A program made the translations under genes and the position numbers. The notes beneath the pieces were generated by a model, which saw only the letters and a list, made by a program, of their open reading frames with translations, was not told where the DNA came from and made no database searches. Shown piece after piece: positions 40,930 through 49,981 of a stretch of 64,000 nt of DNA. Origin of the DNA: Aldehydirespirator sp965116665 (GTDB lineage: Bacteria; Actinomycetota; Acidimicrobiia; Acidimicrobiales; Aldehydirespiratoraceae). Location of the stretch: positions 1,612,001-1,676,000 of the forward strand of contig OZ220709.1 in the NCBI GenBank assembly GCA_965116665.1, read 5' to 3'. Positions within the stretch are counted from its first letter, which is position 1. Each line of letters opens with the position of its first letter.

Positions 40930-41406
40930 CTAGCCGTCGGCCGCCTCCGCGGCCCCGGCGGCCAGTGTCTTCTTGTGGCGCAGGTAGTTGCCGACCATCT
41001 CGCCGAACGGGGCCGGGTTGTAGATGTCCTCCTCGTAGCTCCACAGCCCGCCTCCCGCGTACTTGAGCAGGGTGAAGTTGTACTCCTGGTGGAGCGAGCC
41101 GTCGCCCGGGTCGGCCATCCGGTTCCATACCTTGCACACCACCCACCCCCTCGTCTCGTCGATGATGTACCACTCAATGGGGAAGTGGACCATCTCGTTG
41201 TTGGGCCACTGGGACATGGTCGATTGGATCCAGTTGTAGATGGCCTCGCGCCCGCCCATGGTGCCGAAATGGTGTTCGATGTAGGTGGCGTCCTCGGTGA
41301 ACTGGTCGGCCCACTCGCGCCAATCACCCGACGTGCCGGCTCGGCGGGCCACCTCCTGGTAGCGGGCGAAGGCCTCCTCGATCTCGTCTCGGCTCCAACG
41401 GCTCAT
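40930..41406 (-). CDS. Nuclear transport factor 2-like (SnoaL-type) protein
   Basis: A 158-residue cone-shaped alpha+beta-barrel protein. WREWADQFTEDATYIEHHFGTMGGREAIYNWIQSTM is the typical SnoaL/NTF2 start, followed by beta strands (FPIEWYIIDETRGWVVCKVWNRM). EYNFTLLKYAGGGLWSYEEDIYNP and APFGEMVGNYLRHKK close the fold. Members include isomerases, hydratases and binding proteins; no specific reaction can be assigned. AAAAGGAG lies 8 nt before the ATG. It is convergent with nrdJ and divergent from the YihY gene. Confidence 0.82.
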   Translation of the reverse strand: MSRWSRDEIEEAFARYQEVARRAGTSGDWREWADQFTEDATYIEHHFGTMGGREAIYNWIQSTMSQWPNNEMVHFPIEWYIIDETRGWVVCKVWNRMADPGDGSLHQEYNFTLLKYAGGGLWSYEEDIYNPAPFGEMVGNYLRHKKTLAAGAAEAADG

Positions 41407-41466
41407 GGTCGATGCTCCTTTTCTGCGGGGTGCCCGCGCCGGGCAGGTCAGGGGGACAGATCACCG

Positions 41467-41472
41467 TAGTAT
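41467..41472 (+). promoter_or_regulatory. -10 element of leaderless yihY-like transcript
   Basis: CGTAGTAT: TAGTAT ends 9 nt before the ATG, with no Shine-Dalgarno. Confidence 0.5.
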
Positions 41473-41481
41473 CGGCAGGGC

Positions 41482-42393
41482 ATGGAGCGCCTCTCGATGC
41501 CCCCACTGATCGGCAGGATCTGGCGTGAAGCTCTCAGGAGCATCGAGGACTTCCGCCGCGAATGGTCGCGGGCCCGCATCGGCGGCCTGTCCGCCGAGAT
41601 CGCTTTCTTCGCGCTGCTGGGACTGTTCCCGGCGGTGCTTGTCTTCGCGGCCGCGCTCGGATCGCTCGACGTTGTGATCGGCGCGGACGCGGCCGCCGAC
41701 GCGAAGCAGTGGCTGCTGGACCGCGTGGCCGAGACCTTCGGAAGCGACAACACCCTGCAGGCCACCGTCGACGAGCTGTTCGACCAGTCCAACGCCGGGG
41801 TGATCACCGTCGGTGTCCTCGGCACGCTCTATGCCTCGTCCCGGGGATTCACCGCGGTTGTGGGCGCGCTGGATGTGATCTACGGCCACGAGTACCGCCG
41901 GAGCTGGTACTCCACCCGGTTCATGGGGATCGCTCTCACACTGCTCACCGCGGTGGCGGCCGCGGTCGTGGTCGCCATGGTCGTCGTGGGACCGCTCTTC
42001 GGCGGCGGCGAGGAGTTGGCCGAGCGTCTGGGTGCCGGCTCGCTGTTCACAACCGCCTGGGACTGGTTCCGCTGGCCGGTCGTGTTCGTGGTGGTGATCT
42101 GCTGGACCGCATCCACGTACCACTACGCCCCCCGCCTCCGCATCGCTTGGCGCACGAACCTGCTGGGAGCCATGGTGGGCACGGCATGGTGGCTGGTCGT
42201 GTCGGGCGGTTTCCGCGTCTACCTCGATGCCGCTTCCAGAGGCGTCAACCCTGTGCTGGGCCTCCTCGGCGGCGCCCTGATCCTGCTGGTGTGGTTCTAC
42301 CTGCTGGCCATGGGCCTTCTCGTGGGCGCGGCGATCAACCGCGTCCTCATCGAGCGGCGGGGCGGCGAGGTGGAGACGAAACCGGCGCCGTAG
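41482..42393 (+). CDS. YihY/BrkB-family membrane protein
   Basis: A 303-residue protein with about six membrane segments. RIGGLSAEIAFFALLGLFPAVLVFAAALG at the N-terminus is the YihY signature, followed by the soluble loop (LLDRVAETFGSDNTLQATVDELF). VGVLGTLYASSRGFTAVVGALDVIYG and YHYAPRLRIAWRTNLLGAMVGTAWWLVVSGGFRVYL follow. The family was once misannotated as RNase BN; its transport or structural role is unsettled. It has a leaderless promoter and lies 16 bp before the acyl-CoA dehydrogenase gene, which has its own -10 element. Confidence 0.9.
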   Translation: MERLSMPPLIGRIWREALRSIEDFRREWSRARIGGLSAEIAFFALLGLFPAVLVFAAALGSLDVVIGADAAADAKQWLLDRVAETFGSDNTLQATVDELFDQSNAGVITVGVLGTLYASSRGFTAVVGALDVIYGHEYRRSWYSTRFMGIALTLLTAVAAAVVVAMVVVGPLFGGGEELAERLGAGSLFTTAWDWFRWPVVFVVVICWTASTYHYAPRLRIAWRTNLLGAMVGTAWWLVVSGGFRVYLDAASRGVNPVLGLLGGALILLVWFYLLAMGLLVGAAINRVLIERRGGEVETKPAP

Positions 42394-42396
42394 GGG

Positions 42397-42402
42397 TACT
42401 CT
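42397..42402 (+). promoter_or_regulatory. -10 element of leaderless acyl-CoA dehydrogenase transcript
   Basis: GGTACTCT: TACTCT ends 7 nt before the ATG. Confidence 0.5.
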
Positions 42403-42409
42403 CGCAGCG

Positions 42410-44185
42410 ATGAGCGAATTCCGAGTTGATCTCGACGAAATCACGTTCAACCTGCGCCATGTGGCCGATCTCGAGGGACTGGCCGCTCTCGACGGCTTCG
42501 AGCACATGGAGCCCGAGGTAGTGGACCAGCTCCTCGCCGAGGCGGCCCGGTTCGCGGAGGAGGTGATCGCGCCGCTGAACCGCGTCGGCGACACCGAGGG
42601 ATCTCGCCGTCTCGACGACGGCTCGGTGGTGACACCCACCGGCTTCCGGAACGCCTACCAGTCCTATGTGGACGCCGGGTGGGGCGCGGTGTCGATGGAC
42701 CCCGACTACGGCGGCGGAGGCTTCCCCCACCTGGTAGGGCTCGCCGTGGAGGAGATGTTCACCACTGCCTGCATGTCGTGGTCCCTTTGCCCGCTGCTCA
42801 CCCAGGGCGCCATCAACCTGCTGGGCGCGCACGGTACCGATGAGCAGAAGGCGCTCTACCTGCCGCAGATGGCCTCCGGCGCCTGGACCGGCACCATGAA
42901 CCTCACCGAGCCCCAGGCCGGATCCGACCTCGGGGCGGTGACAGCCCGCGCCCTGCCCCAGCCCGACGGCTCATACCGGCTGGTCGGCACCAAGATCTTC
43001 ATCACCTACGGCGAGCACGACCTTGCTGACAACATCGTCCACCTGGTGCTGGCCCGCACGCCCGGCGCGCCGGTGGGGACCAGGGGGATCAGCTGCTTCC
43101 TGGTGCCCAAGCACCTGCCCGCCGCCGACGGTTCGACCGGCGAGCGCAATGATGTGCGCTGCGTGTCGATCGAGCACAAGCTGGGGATCCATGCCAGTCC
43201 CACCTGCGTGATGGCTTACGGCGACGACGAGGGTGCAGTCGGGTTCCTGGTGGGTGAGGAGAACGGCGGGATGCGGGCCATGTTCACGATGATGAACCAC
43301 GCCCGCCTCAGTGTGGGCCTGGAGGGGGTGGCCATAGCCGAGCGGTCCTACCAGCAGGCCCTCGCCTACGCCCACGAACGTCGCCAGGGCCGGGCCCCCG
43401 GAGCGCCGGCCACCGAGCCGTCGGCGATCATCGACCATCCCGACGTGCGGCGGATGCTGCTCGACATGCGGTCCACCACCAGCGCGATGCGGGGACTCGC
43501 CTACCGCAACGCCGAGGCCATCGACCACGCCTCCCACGGCGCCGACGACGACCGGCGCCAGCAGGGCTCGGAGCGGGCCGCGCTGCTGACGCCGCTCACC
43601 AAGGCGTGGGCCACCGATCTGGGATGCGAGCTGGCCAGCGTCGGCCTCCAGGTGCACGGAGGCATGGGCTTCATCGAGGAGACCGGCTCGGCCCAGCACT
43701 ACCGCGACGCCAGGATCGCTCCCATCTACGAGGGCACCAACGGCATACAGTCGGCCGACCTGGTCGGACGCAAGCTGTCCATGCGGGGCGGTGCCGCAGT
43801 GCGCGATCACCTCGACGAGGTCCGGGCCACTGCGGGCGCGCTCAACGGCACCGCGGGGCTGAAGCCGGTGCGCCAGCACCTCGAGGCCGCCGTCGATGCC
43901 ACCGGCGAGGCCAGCGAGTGGCTGCTGGCGGCGGAGCCGTTCGATCGGCTCGCCGGCGCGGACGCGTATCTGAAGATGCTGGCCACCACGACCGGCGGTG
44001 CCGCCCTGGCCGACGGAGCGCTGGCCGCAGACAGGCTCGAGGCCCCCGAACTGGCCGCTGACAGGGCGGTATTGGCCCGGTTCTTCGCGGCCAACCGGCT
44101 GTCGGCCGTTCCGGGTCTCCTGGCTGCGGTGACCGAGCCCGCCGACGATCTGGCAGCAGCCGCGTCGCGGATCCTGTCGGTATAG
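42410..44185 (+). CDS. Acyl-CoA dehydrogenase, large (DmdC-like) type
   Basis: A 591-residue flavoenzyme. N-terminal helical domain with EVIAPLNRVGD; the FAD/acyl-CoA region has WTGTMNLTEPQAGSDLGAVTARA and IFITYGEHDLADNIVHLVLAR. The C-terminal domain has MMNHARLSVGLEGVAIAERSYQQALAYAHERRQGRAP, LQVHGGMGFIEETG and the catalytic Glu in IAPIYEGTNGIQSADLVGRKL (about 445). The extra 130-residue C-terminal extension is typical of the 590-600-residue group that includes 3-methylmercaptopropionyl-CoA dehydrogenase; the true substrate cannot be read from sequence. The initial alpha/beta oxidation step, electrons to ETF, is expected. Confidence 0.9.
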   Translation: MSEFRVDLDEITFNLRHVADLEGLAALDGFEHMEPEVVDQLLAEAARFAEEVIAPLNRVGDTEGSRRLDDGSVVTPTGFRNAYQSYVDAGWGAVSMDPDYGGGGFPHLVGLAVEEMFTTACMSWSLCPLLTQGAINLLGAHGTDEQKALYLPQMASGAWTGTMNLTEPQAGSDLGAVTARALPQPDGSYRLVGTKIFITYGEHDLADNIVHLVLARTPGAPVGTRGISCFLVPKHLPAADGSTGERNDVRCVSIEHKLGIHASPTCVMAYGDDEGAVGFLVGEENGGMRAMFTMMNHARLSVGLEGVAIAERSYQQALAYAHERRQGRAPGAPATEPSAIIDHPDVRRMLLDMRSTTSAMRGLAYRNAEAIDHASHGADDDRRQQGSERAALLTPLTKAWATDLGCELASVGLQVHGGMGFIEETGSAQHYRDARIAPIYEGTNGIQSADLVGRKLSMRGGAAVRDHLDEVRATAGALNGTAGLKPVRQHLEAAVDATGEASEWLLAAEPFDRLAGADAYLKMLATTTGGAALADGALAADRLEAPELAADRAVLARFFAANRLSAVPGLLAAVTEPADDLAAAASRILSV

Positions 44186-44201
44186 GGAGCCGGCGGACCT
44201 A

Positions 44202-45080
44202 GTGTCTGGCGTCTCGGTCCTGCTGATCGGTTCGATCCCAAGCCCACCCCGCAACGGCCTCGACCTCGGGCCGCTGCAACTGCGGGCCTACGGCGTGATG
44301 ATCGCGCTGGGTGTGCTCGCCTCGGTGTGGCTGTCGCGGCGGCGCTGGGCGGCACGGGGCGGCAACCCCGACCAGATCAGCCGGGTGGCCCTGTGGGGCG
44401 TGATCGCGGGTGTGATCGGCGCCCGCCTCTACCATGTGATCACCGACTGGAGGAGGTTCCACTCCGACAGCTGGCTGGAAGCCCTCGCCATCTGGAAGGG
44501 CGGGCTGGGCATACCAGGGGGCATGGCGGCCGGCATCCTGGTCGGGCTCTGGGTGATCCGGCGCCAGCACATGAACCAGGGCGAGGCCATCGCGGCGATC
44601 GTGCCCACCCTTCCTCTGGCCCAGGCCATCGGGCGTCTCGGCAACTGGTTCAACCAGGAGCTGTTCGGCGGGCCCACTGACCTGCCCTGGGGCCTCGAGA
44701 TCGATGAGGCTCACCGCCCGGCGCAGTACCTCGATGTGGAGACCTTCCATCCGACCTTCCTGTACGAGGCGGTATGGAATCTGCTTCTCTGCGGCCTGCT
44801 GCTGCTCATTGACCGTCGGCGGCGGCTTCTCGACGTTCCGACGCTGGTCACCGACCCTCGCAGGATCAGCCGGCCCGGGTCACTGATGGCCGTCTACGTC
44901 CTCGGATACGGGCTCGGGCGGCTCTGGATCGAGGCGGTGCGAATCGATCCTGCCAGCCTGATCCTGGGTGTTCGGGTCAACATCTGGATGAGCCTCGTGC
45001 TCATCGCCGGTTCGGCCGCGTACCTGGTCTGGCTCCGCCGGCGGGCTCCCGGCCCGAGACGTCCCGTCCTGCCGACCTGA
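44202..45080 (+). CDS. lgt: Prolipoprotein diacylglyceryl transferase
   Basis: A 292-residue membrane enzyme attaching diacylglycerol to lipobox cysteines. Key segments are LQLRAYGVMIALGVLASVWL, ALWGVIAGVIGARLYHVITDW, IWKGGLGIPGGMAAGIL and IGRLGNWFNQELFGGPTDLPWG (Lgt signature). HPTFLYEAVWNLLLC and GYGLGRLWIEAVRID follow. The start is GTG, 16 bp after the acyl-CoA dehydrogenase. Its substrates in this window include the cyclase, CapA-like, YbaY-like and BMP lipoproteins. Confidence 0.94.
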   Translation: MSGVSVLLIGSIPSPPRNGLDLGPLQLRAYGVMIALGVLASVWLSRRRWAARGGNPDQISRVALWGVIAGVIGARLYHVITDWRRFHSDSWLEALAIWKGGLGIPGGMAAGILVGLWVIRRQHMNQGEAIAAIVPTLPLAQAIGRLGNWFNQELFGGPTDLPWGLEIDEAHRPAQYLDVETFHPTFLYEAVWNLLLCGLLLLIDRRRRLLDVPTLVTDPRRISRPGSLMAVYVLGYGLGRLWIEAVRIDPASLILGVRVNIWMSLVLIAGSAAYLVWLRRRAPGPRRPVLPT

Positions 45081-45087
45081 GAGCGTC

Positions 45088-45111
45088 CGCGAGAGGTGCG
45101 ACCGCCTCGCG
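45088..45111 (+). terminator. Candidate bidirectional terminator between lgt and PhyH gene
   Basis: CGCGAG (45088-45093) and CTCGCG (45106-45111) pair, with further GGT/ACC pairing inside, in the 31-bp spacer of two convergent genes. No U-run. Confidence 0.35.
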
Positions 45112-45978
45112 CTAGTTGAAGCCTCGAAGAGGGAAGTCTGCCTTGCGCTGGAGCCAGTTGTCGGCTAGGTAGTCGGCCGTGCCGTCGATCAGGTGCATCG
45201 TGTACGCGTGGCGGCTGCGGTCCGAGGTGTTGGCCGCGCTCCAGTGCGGCAGCGTGCCGTGCAGGGCGATGAGCGTCCCGGCGGCAGCCTCCAGCGGCAC
45301 CAGGTCGTCGGTCGGGTAAGGAGTGTCGTTGAGGACGTCGGTGACCGTCCCCCGGCTGCGGTCGGACGGATCCACCAGGCGGAAGCGGGTCTTGACCGGT
45401 ATCCGGTGGCCACCGGGCACCGCCCACATGCAGCCGTTGGCCAAGGTGGCGTCCTCGATCGCGAACCACAGACCGATCACGCTCTGGGGCTCGGTCCACA
45501 GGAACGTATGGTCGCAGTGGCAGACGACCTCGCCGCCGATGCCGGGCTGCTTGAAGATGTACATGGACTGGAGAAGTCGCGGCTCGACCAGGCCAAGGTC
45601 GGTAGCGAGAGCAGCTAGCTCGGGGGCCCGGGAGAAGGCGTCGAAGGTCGGGTCGAGGTCGTGCATGGCGTGGCCGATCTTGTTGACCGCCAGCGGCATC
45701 GACCTCGTCAGTCGCCCGTCGAGGATGGCCCCGTCCTCGAAGAACCAGCGCACCGTGTCGCCCGAACCGAGGAACCACTCATCGGAGGCGTGGCTCTGCT
45801 CGGTGGTCGAGAACACGGTGAGGCTGCCGTCGGCGTCCGGGTCGATCCCGGCCAGCATCGAGTCGACATGGGCCTTGAGTGCCTCGCACCGCTCGCTCGA
45901 CACGAAGCCGGGCAGCTCCAGGAAGCCGTCGCGCTCCCAGTCCCGAAGCTGGTCCGCGTCGAGGATCGACAGATCCAC
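45112..45978 (-). CDS. Phytanoyl-CoA dioxygenase (PhyH) family Fe(II)/2-oxoglutarate oxygenase
   Basis: A 288-residue cupin-fold oxygenase. DQLRDWERDGFLELPGFVSSERCEALKAHVDSM is the PhyH start. The metal triad is HCD (in VVCHCDHTFLWTEP, about 154-156) with the distal His in HGTLPHWSAANTSDRSRHAYTMHLI. VPGGHRIPVKTRFRLVDPSD and an Arg after the distal His fit 2-oxoglutarate binding. The ATG at 45978 directly follows the stop of the ABC permease gene, so it is the last gene of the importer operon. It may oxidise the imported compound or a lipid; the substrate is unknown. Confidence 0.88.
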   Translation of the reverse strand: MDLSILDADQLRDWERDGFLELPGFVSSERCEALKAHVDSMLAGIDPDADGSLTVFSTTEQSHASDEWFLGSGDTVRWFFEDGAILDGRLTRSMPLAVNKIGHAMHDLDPTFDAFSRAPELAALATDLGLVEPRLLQSMYIFKQPGIGGEVVCHCDHTFLWTEPQSVIGLWFAIEDATLANGCMWAVPGGHRIPVKTRFRLVDPSDRSRGTVTDVLNDTPYPTDDLVPLEAAAGTLIALHGTLPHWSAANTSDRSRHAYTMHLIDGTADYLADNWLQRKADFPLRGFN

Positions 45979-47247
45979 CTAGGCCTCGCCCTTGCGGTAC
46001 GGAAGACCGTCGGCTCGAGGCATCCGCAGCCGCTGAGAGAAGAACACCAGCACCACCAGCACGATGACGAAGGGCAGGATCGAGATCCACCAGTCGGGAA
46101 CGGTCGTCGACAGGAAGTACCAGACAGCCGCACCCAGCCCCAGCCCGGCAGCCAGCCCGGCGTCGATGCGGCGCCGGCGGTTCAGCGCCCAAGCCAGCAC
46201 GGCCAGCAGGGCGATGGTGTTCACCAGCAGCAGGGCGTGAGACGCCGAGCCGTCCAAGTCCCGCAGCCCCACACCGAAGGGGTAGCCGAACAGCAGGGCT
46301 CCGGCCATGATCCCGCCGGGACGCCAGTTCCCGAATATGAGCGCGGCCAAACCGATGAATCCCCGACCGTTGGTCTGACCCTCCAGGTAGATGCCCGACA
46401 GCTCGGGGCTGGCGATGAACGCCCCGCCCAGCCCGGCCAGCGCCCCGCTGATCACCACTCCGAAGTACTTGTAGAGGTAGATGTTGATGCCCTGGGTCTC
46501 GCCGCCGGTCGGGTGCTCGCCGCAGATGCGCAGTCGCAGCCCGAACCGGGTCCGCCACATCAGCCAGGCGCTGAACGGGACCAGCGCAAAGGCGATCATG
46601 GTGGCCAGCGAGAGCTGGGCCACCAGGCCCCGGGCCAGTCCGGTGATGTCGGAGACGAAGAACCAGTCCTTGCGGGCGAACCACCCCAGGACGTCGGGCG
46701 TGTCCCAGCCGAACAGGTCGCCGCCGGCCAGGAACGGGAAGGTGAACCTGCCCACACCGGGGGTGCGGGGCGACTGCGTGATCGAGCCGCCGTCGTAGCC
46801 GGTGAGGATCTCCGATGACAGGAACCGGGCAACACCCGGAGCGGTCACGTTGATGGCCACGCCCGAGATGATGTGGTCCACGCCGAACGACACGGTGGCG
46901 ATGGCGTGGATCAGACCCCCGATGGCCCCGCCGCCCATGCCGATCAGCAGCCCGGCCCAGCCTCCGTAGTTGATCGCACCCCAGGCGCCGAACCACGTGC
47001 CCAGGATCAGCATCCCCTCCAGGCCGATGTTGACCACCCCGGCTCGTTCCGAGAACAGCCCGCCGAGCCCGGCCAGCATGATGGGAACCGCCCAGCGCAG
47101 CATGGCCTGCGACGAGGTGACCGCGGTGAGCCGCTGGGTGTCGTCGAAGCCCTGGACGATCGTGAGGATCAGCACGCCGACCGCGGCGTAGATCATCCAT
47201 CGGGCCCATGTCGGCAGCCGCCCGAGTATCGCCACGGCCGCCATCAT
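45979..47247 (-). CDS. ABC transporter permease, BMP/nucleoside-type (second permease)
   Basis: A 422-residue BPD_transp_2 permease with about ten membrane segments: MLAGLGGLFSERAGVVNIGLEGMLILGTWFGAWGA is the family signature, with FGVDHIISGVAINVTAPGVARFLSS, a long extracytoplasmic loop, then RFGLRLRICGEHPTGGETQGINIYLYKYFGVVISGALAGLGGAFIASPELSGIYLEGQTNGRGFIGLAALIFGNW. It pairs with the upstream permease to form the channel for a nucleoside-like substrate. The ATG at 47247 overlaps the stop of a 21-codon mini-cistron; the ATG at 47244 is equally possible. Confidence 0.9.
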   Translation of the reverse strand: MMAAVAILGRLPTWARWMIYAAVGVLILTIVQGFDDTQRLTAVTSSQAMLRWAVPIMLAGLGGLFSERAGVVNIGLEGMLILGTWFGAWGAINYGGWAGLLIGMGGGAIGGLIHAIATVSFGVDHIISGVAINVTAPGVARFLSSEILTGYDGGSITQSPRTPGVGRFTFPFLAGGDLFGWDTPDVLGWFARKDWFFVSDITGLARGLVAQLSLATMIAFALVPFSAWLMWRTRFGLRLRICGEHPTGGETQGINIYLYKYFGVVISGALAGLGGAFIASPELSGIYLEGQTNGRGFIGLAALIFGNWRPGGIMAGALLFGYPFGVGLRDLDGSASHALLLVNTIALLAVLAWALNRRRRIDAGLAAGLGLGAAVWYFLSTTVPDWWISILPFVIVLVVLVFFSQRLRMPRADGLPYRKGEA

Positions 47248-47309
47248 TGGTCGCTCGATTCGTCCGACCCGGCCTGGCGGTCGGTGCGGAGCCTCGGCCG
47301 GCTGCTCAT
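47244..47309 (-). CDS. Mini-cistron (21 aa) bridging the two permease genes
   Basis: A 21-codon frame (starts MSSRPRLRTDRQ, ends DESSDQ). Its ATG (47309-47307) overlaps the TGA of the upstream permease gene (ATGA) and its own TGA overlaps both possible ATGs of the next permease gene. It fills the 58-bp gap exactly, so ribosomes could pass from one permease gene to the next by re-initiation. The hydrophilic peptide resembles no family I know. Confidence 0.4.
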   Translation of the reverse strand: MSSRPRLRTDRQAGSDESSDQ

Positions 47310-48436
47310 GGCGTGGCCGCCCGGCTGGCTGCCATCGCCGCGGCCGCGGCTGCGGCCTCCTCGCGCTCGCGGATGCGGCGCACGACCTCGTAGGCGATGA
47401 CCGCGGTGAGGATGATGACGCCCTTCATGATCTCGACGATCTCGCGTGACGCGGCTCCCGAGATCTGCAGGATCCCCGAGGAGATGTCGAGGAAGCCGAA
47501 GATCAGGGCAGCCACGGCCACTCCCGCGGGATGGTTGCGCCCGAGAAGAGCCACCGCGATCCCGGTGAATCCGAGCAGGCTGATGGGGTTCGACGGGTAG
47601 TACCCGGTGTCCATCAGCTCGGTCATGCCGACCAGTCCGGCCACCATCCCCGACAGGGTCATGGCGAGAACCACCATGCGCTTGGGCGATACCCCTCCCA
47701 CATGGGATGCGGTCGGGTTGGCGCCGCTGGATCGCAGGTCGAAGCCGAACACCGTCCGGTTCAGGATCACGTGGTAGACGACCCCGACCACGACCGCGAC
47801 GACCAACATGCCGGTCAGCTTCTTGCCCAGACCGATCTCCCGGGTGAACAGCTCCAGCCAGGAGTTGATGTCGGGCAACAGGCCGCTGTCGGCGATCGGC
47901 TCGGTGCCGACCCGGCCACCGGTAGCCGAGATCTCGCCCCCGGCCTGCCACTCCACGATCCACCACGCGGCCAGGCCGGAGATGACCACCGCGTTGAGCA
48001 TGATGGTTGAGATCACCTCGTTCACGCCGCGGGTCACCTTCAGCACTCCGGCCGCGCCCGAGAACGCTCCGCCCACGGCCATGGCAACCACCAGGATGAA
48101 CGCGATGTGCAGCGCGGAGGGAAGCTCGACCTGGGCTCCGAGATGGGCCGCGACGATGAAAGCCAGGATGTACTGGCCCTCCACGCCGATGTTGAACAGG
48201 TTCATGCGGAAGCCGATGGCGGCAGCCACGCCCGACAGGTACAGGGGTGTGGCCCGGTTCAGGATGTCCACCTGGGTCTCGAGCTTGCTGGCGTGCTGGA
48301 CCATGTCCGCATAGGCCGCCAGGGGATTGCTGCCCGAGATCAGCAGCACGATCGAGGAGAGCACAACCGCGATCACCACCGCCGCGATCGGCGCGGCCGA
48401 CGCCAGCATCAGCCGGTGGGTGAGGCGTTCGGTCAC
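47306..48436 (-). CDS. ABC transporter permease, BMP/nucleoside-type (first permease)
   Basis: A 376-residue BPD_transp_2 permease: LNRATPLYLSGVAAAIGFRMNLFNIGVEGQYILAFIVAAHLG, GAFSGAAGVLKVTRGVNEVISTIMLNAVV, VFGFDLRSSGANPTASHVGGVSPKRMVVLAMTLSGMVAGLVGMTELM and GFTGIAVALLGRNHPAGVAVAALIFGFLD. These match NupP/YufP-type nucleoside permeases. The GTG start overlaps the ATPase stop by 4 bp. An Ala-rich tail ends the protein. Confidence 0.9.
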   Translation of the reverse strand: MTERLTHRLMLASAAPIAAVVIAVVLSSIVLLISGSNPLAAYADMVQHASKLETQVDILNRATPLYLSGVAAAIGFRMNLFNIGVEGQYILAFIVAAHLGAQVELPSALHIAFILVVAMAVGGAFSGAAGVLKVTRGVNEVISTIMLNAVVISGLAAWWIVEWQAGGEISATGGRVGTEPIADSGLLPDINSWLELFTREIGLGKKLTGMLVVAVVVGVVYHVILNRTVFGFDLRSSGANPTASHVGGVSPKRMVVLAMTLSGMVAGLVGMTELMDTGYYPSNPISLLGFTGIAVALLGRNHPAGVAVAALIFGFLDISSGILQISGAASREIVEIMKGVIILTAVIAYEVVRRIREREEAAAAAAAMAASRAATP

Positions 48437-49959
48437 GGAGCCCCGGATTCCAGAGCCGCGCCTGTCATGTAGGCGCCGAGGTCACGGGGGGTGATGTCGT
48501 TGGGGTCCAGGCGGGCAACGAGGCGGCCCCGCAGCATCACCACGATGGTGTCCGACAATCCGATCAGCTCGTCGAGGTCTGCGGACACCAGCAGGGTGGC
48601 CAGGCCCCGGGCGCGGGCGTCGCGGATGTCGTCCCAGACCGCGGCCTGCGCCCCCACGTCGATCCCGCGGGTGGGATGGTTGGCGATGAGCACTGCGGGT
48701 TCGGCCACCATCTCCCGTCCCACGATGAGCTTCTGCTGGTTCCCGCCCGACAGGGCGTGGGCCGACACCTCGATGTTGGGGGTGCGGACGTCGAAGTCGT
48801 CCTTGATCCGGTTGGCTCTGCCTCTCATGCCCAGGCGACTGAGCCACGGGCCGCGGGAATAGGGCTTCTCGGTCTGGTGGCCCAGAGCGGCGTTCTCCCA
48901 GAGCGTGAACCCCAGCAGCAGTCCGTCCCGGTGACGGTCCTGGGGCACGTAGCCCAGCCCCATCTCGCGCCGGTGCCGCACCGACACGTGGGTGATGTCG
49001 CGACCGAGCAGCGTGACGACGCCCTGGTCCGGGTCCTGTATCCCGATGATCGCGTTGACCAGTTCGGCCTGGCCGTTTCCCTCGACGCCGGCGATGCCCA
49101 TGATCTCGCCCCGGTGGACGCTCAAGCTCACGTCGTCCACCACCGCCCGGTCGCCTTCGCCGGCCACCCGCAGACCCGAGAGCTTGAGCGCGACTTCCTC
49201 GGTCACGGTGGACGCACCCGCGTCGGGGACGGGCAATTCCGAGCCGATCATCATCTCGGCCAGGTCGTGGGCGGTCACCTCGTCGGGCTTGACGGTGCCC
49301 ACAGTGCGGCCCTGGCGCAGCACGGTGATGGTGTCGGCGATCTCGAGGACCTCGTCGAGCTTGTGGTCGATGAACAGGATGGTGGCGCCGCTTGCCTTCA
49401 GCTCCCGGATGTTGCGGAACAGCTCGTCGACCTCCTGGGGAACCAGCACTGCGGTCGGCTCGTCCAGGATGAGGATCTTGGCTCCCCGGTAGAGGACCTT
49501 GATGATCTCGACCCGCTGGCGTTCGCCGACCTCCAGCGTCTCCACCAGGTCATCGGAGTTGATGTCGAGCCCGTAGGCCCGGCCCACCTCGTCGAGGTGC
49601 TCGCGTCCCGCTTGGAAGTCGATGCGGCCCAGCGACCGCATCGGCTCGGCGCCGAGTATCACGTTCTCGAGCACGGTGAGCTGGTCGGCCAGCATGAAGT
49701 GCTGGTGGACCATGCCGATCCCCAGTTCGATGGCCTGAGCCGGCGAGTGCAGCTCCACCTCCTCGCCCCGGATCCGGATGGTTCCCGAGTCCGGAGGCTG
49801 CATGCCGTAGAGGATCTTCATCAGGGTCGACTTGCCGGCCCCGTTCTCGCCGCAGATGGCGTGGATCTCGCCCTCGGCAACCTCTAGGTGGATGTCGTCG
49901 TTGGCCACCACACCGGGGAACCGCTTGGTGATTCCTGTCAGCTCGATGGCCGGTGCCAC
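48433..49959 (-). CDS. ABC transporter ATP-binding protein with two ATPase domains (BMP/nucleoside or simple-sugar type)
   Basis: A 508-residue tandem ATPase. Domain 1 has Walker A GENGAGKSTLMKIL (about 38-51), signature VGERQRVEIIKVLYRGAKILILDEPTAVL; domain 2 has the degenerate P-loop GVEGNGQAELVNAIIG (about 295) usual in this family, and SGGNQQKLIVGREM as signature. It powers import through the two permeases. The GTG start has GGGAGG 4 nt upstream. A GC hairpin separates it from the BMP gene upstream. Confidence 0.92.
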   Translation of the reverse strand: MAPAIELTGITKRFPGVVANDDIHLEVAEGEIHAICGENGAGKSTLMKILYGMQPPDSGTIRIRGEEVELHSPAQAIELGIGMVHQHFMLADQLTVLENVILGAEPMRSLGRIDFQAGREHLDEVGRAYGLDINSDDLVETLEVGERQRVEIIKVLYRGAKILILDEPTAVLVPQEVDELFRNIRELKASGATILFIDHKLDEVLEIADTITVLRQGRTVGTVKPDEVTAHDLAEMMIGSELPVPDAGASTVTEEVALKLSGLRVAGEGDRAVVDDVSLSVHRGEIMGIAGVEGNGQAELVNAIIGIQDPDQGVVTLLGRDITHVSVRHRREMGLGYVPQDRHRDGLLLGFTLWENAALGHQTEKPYSRGPWLSRLGMRGRANRIKDDFDVRTPNIEVSAHALSGGNQQKLIVGREMVAEPAVLIANHPTRGIDVGAQAAVWDDIRDARARGLATLLVSADLDELIGLSDTIVVMLRGRLVARLDPNDITPRDLGAYMTGAALESGAP

Positions 49960-49981
49960 GCAGCCTCCCTCAGAAACGACT

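Noticed and set aside
44200..44205. TAGTGT as a leaderless promoter for lgt
   Set aside because: The GTG start lies inside the hexamer and no start codon follows at 6-9 nt.
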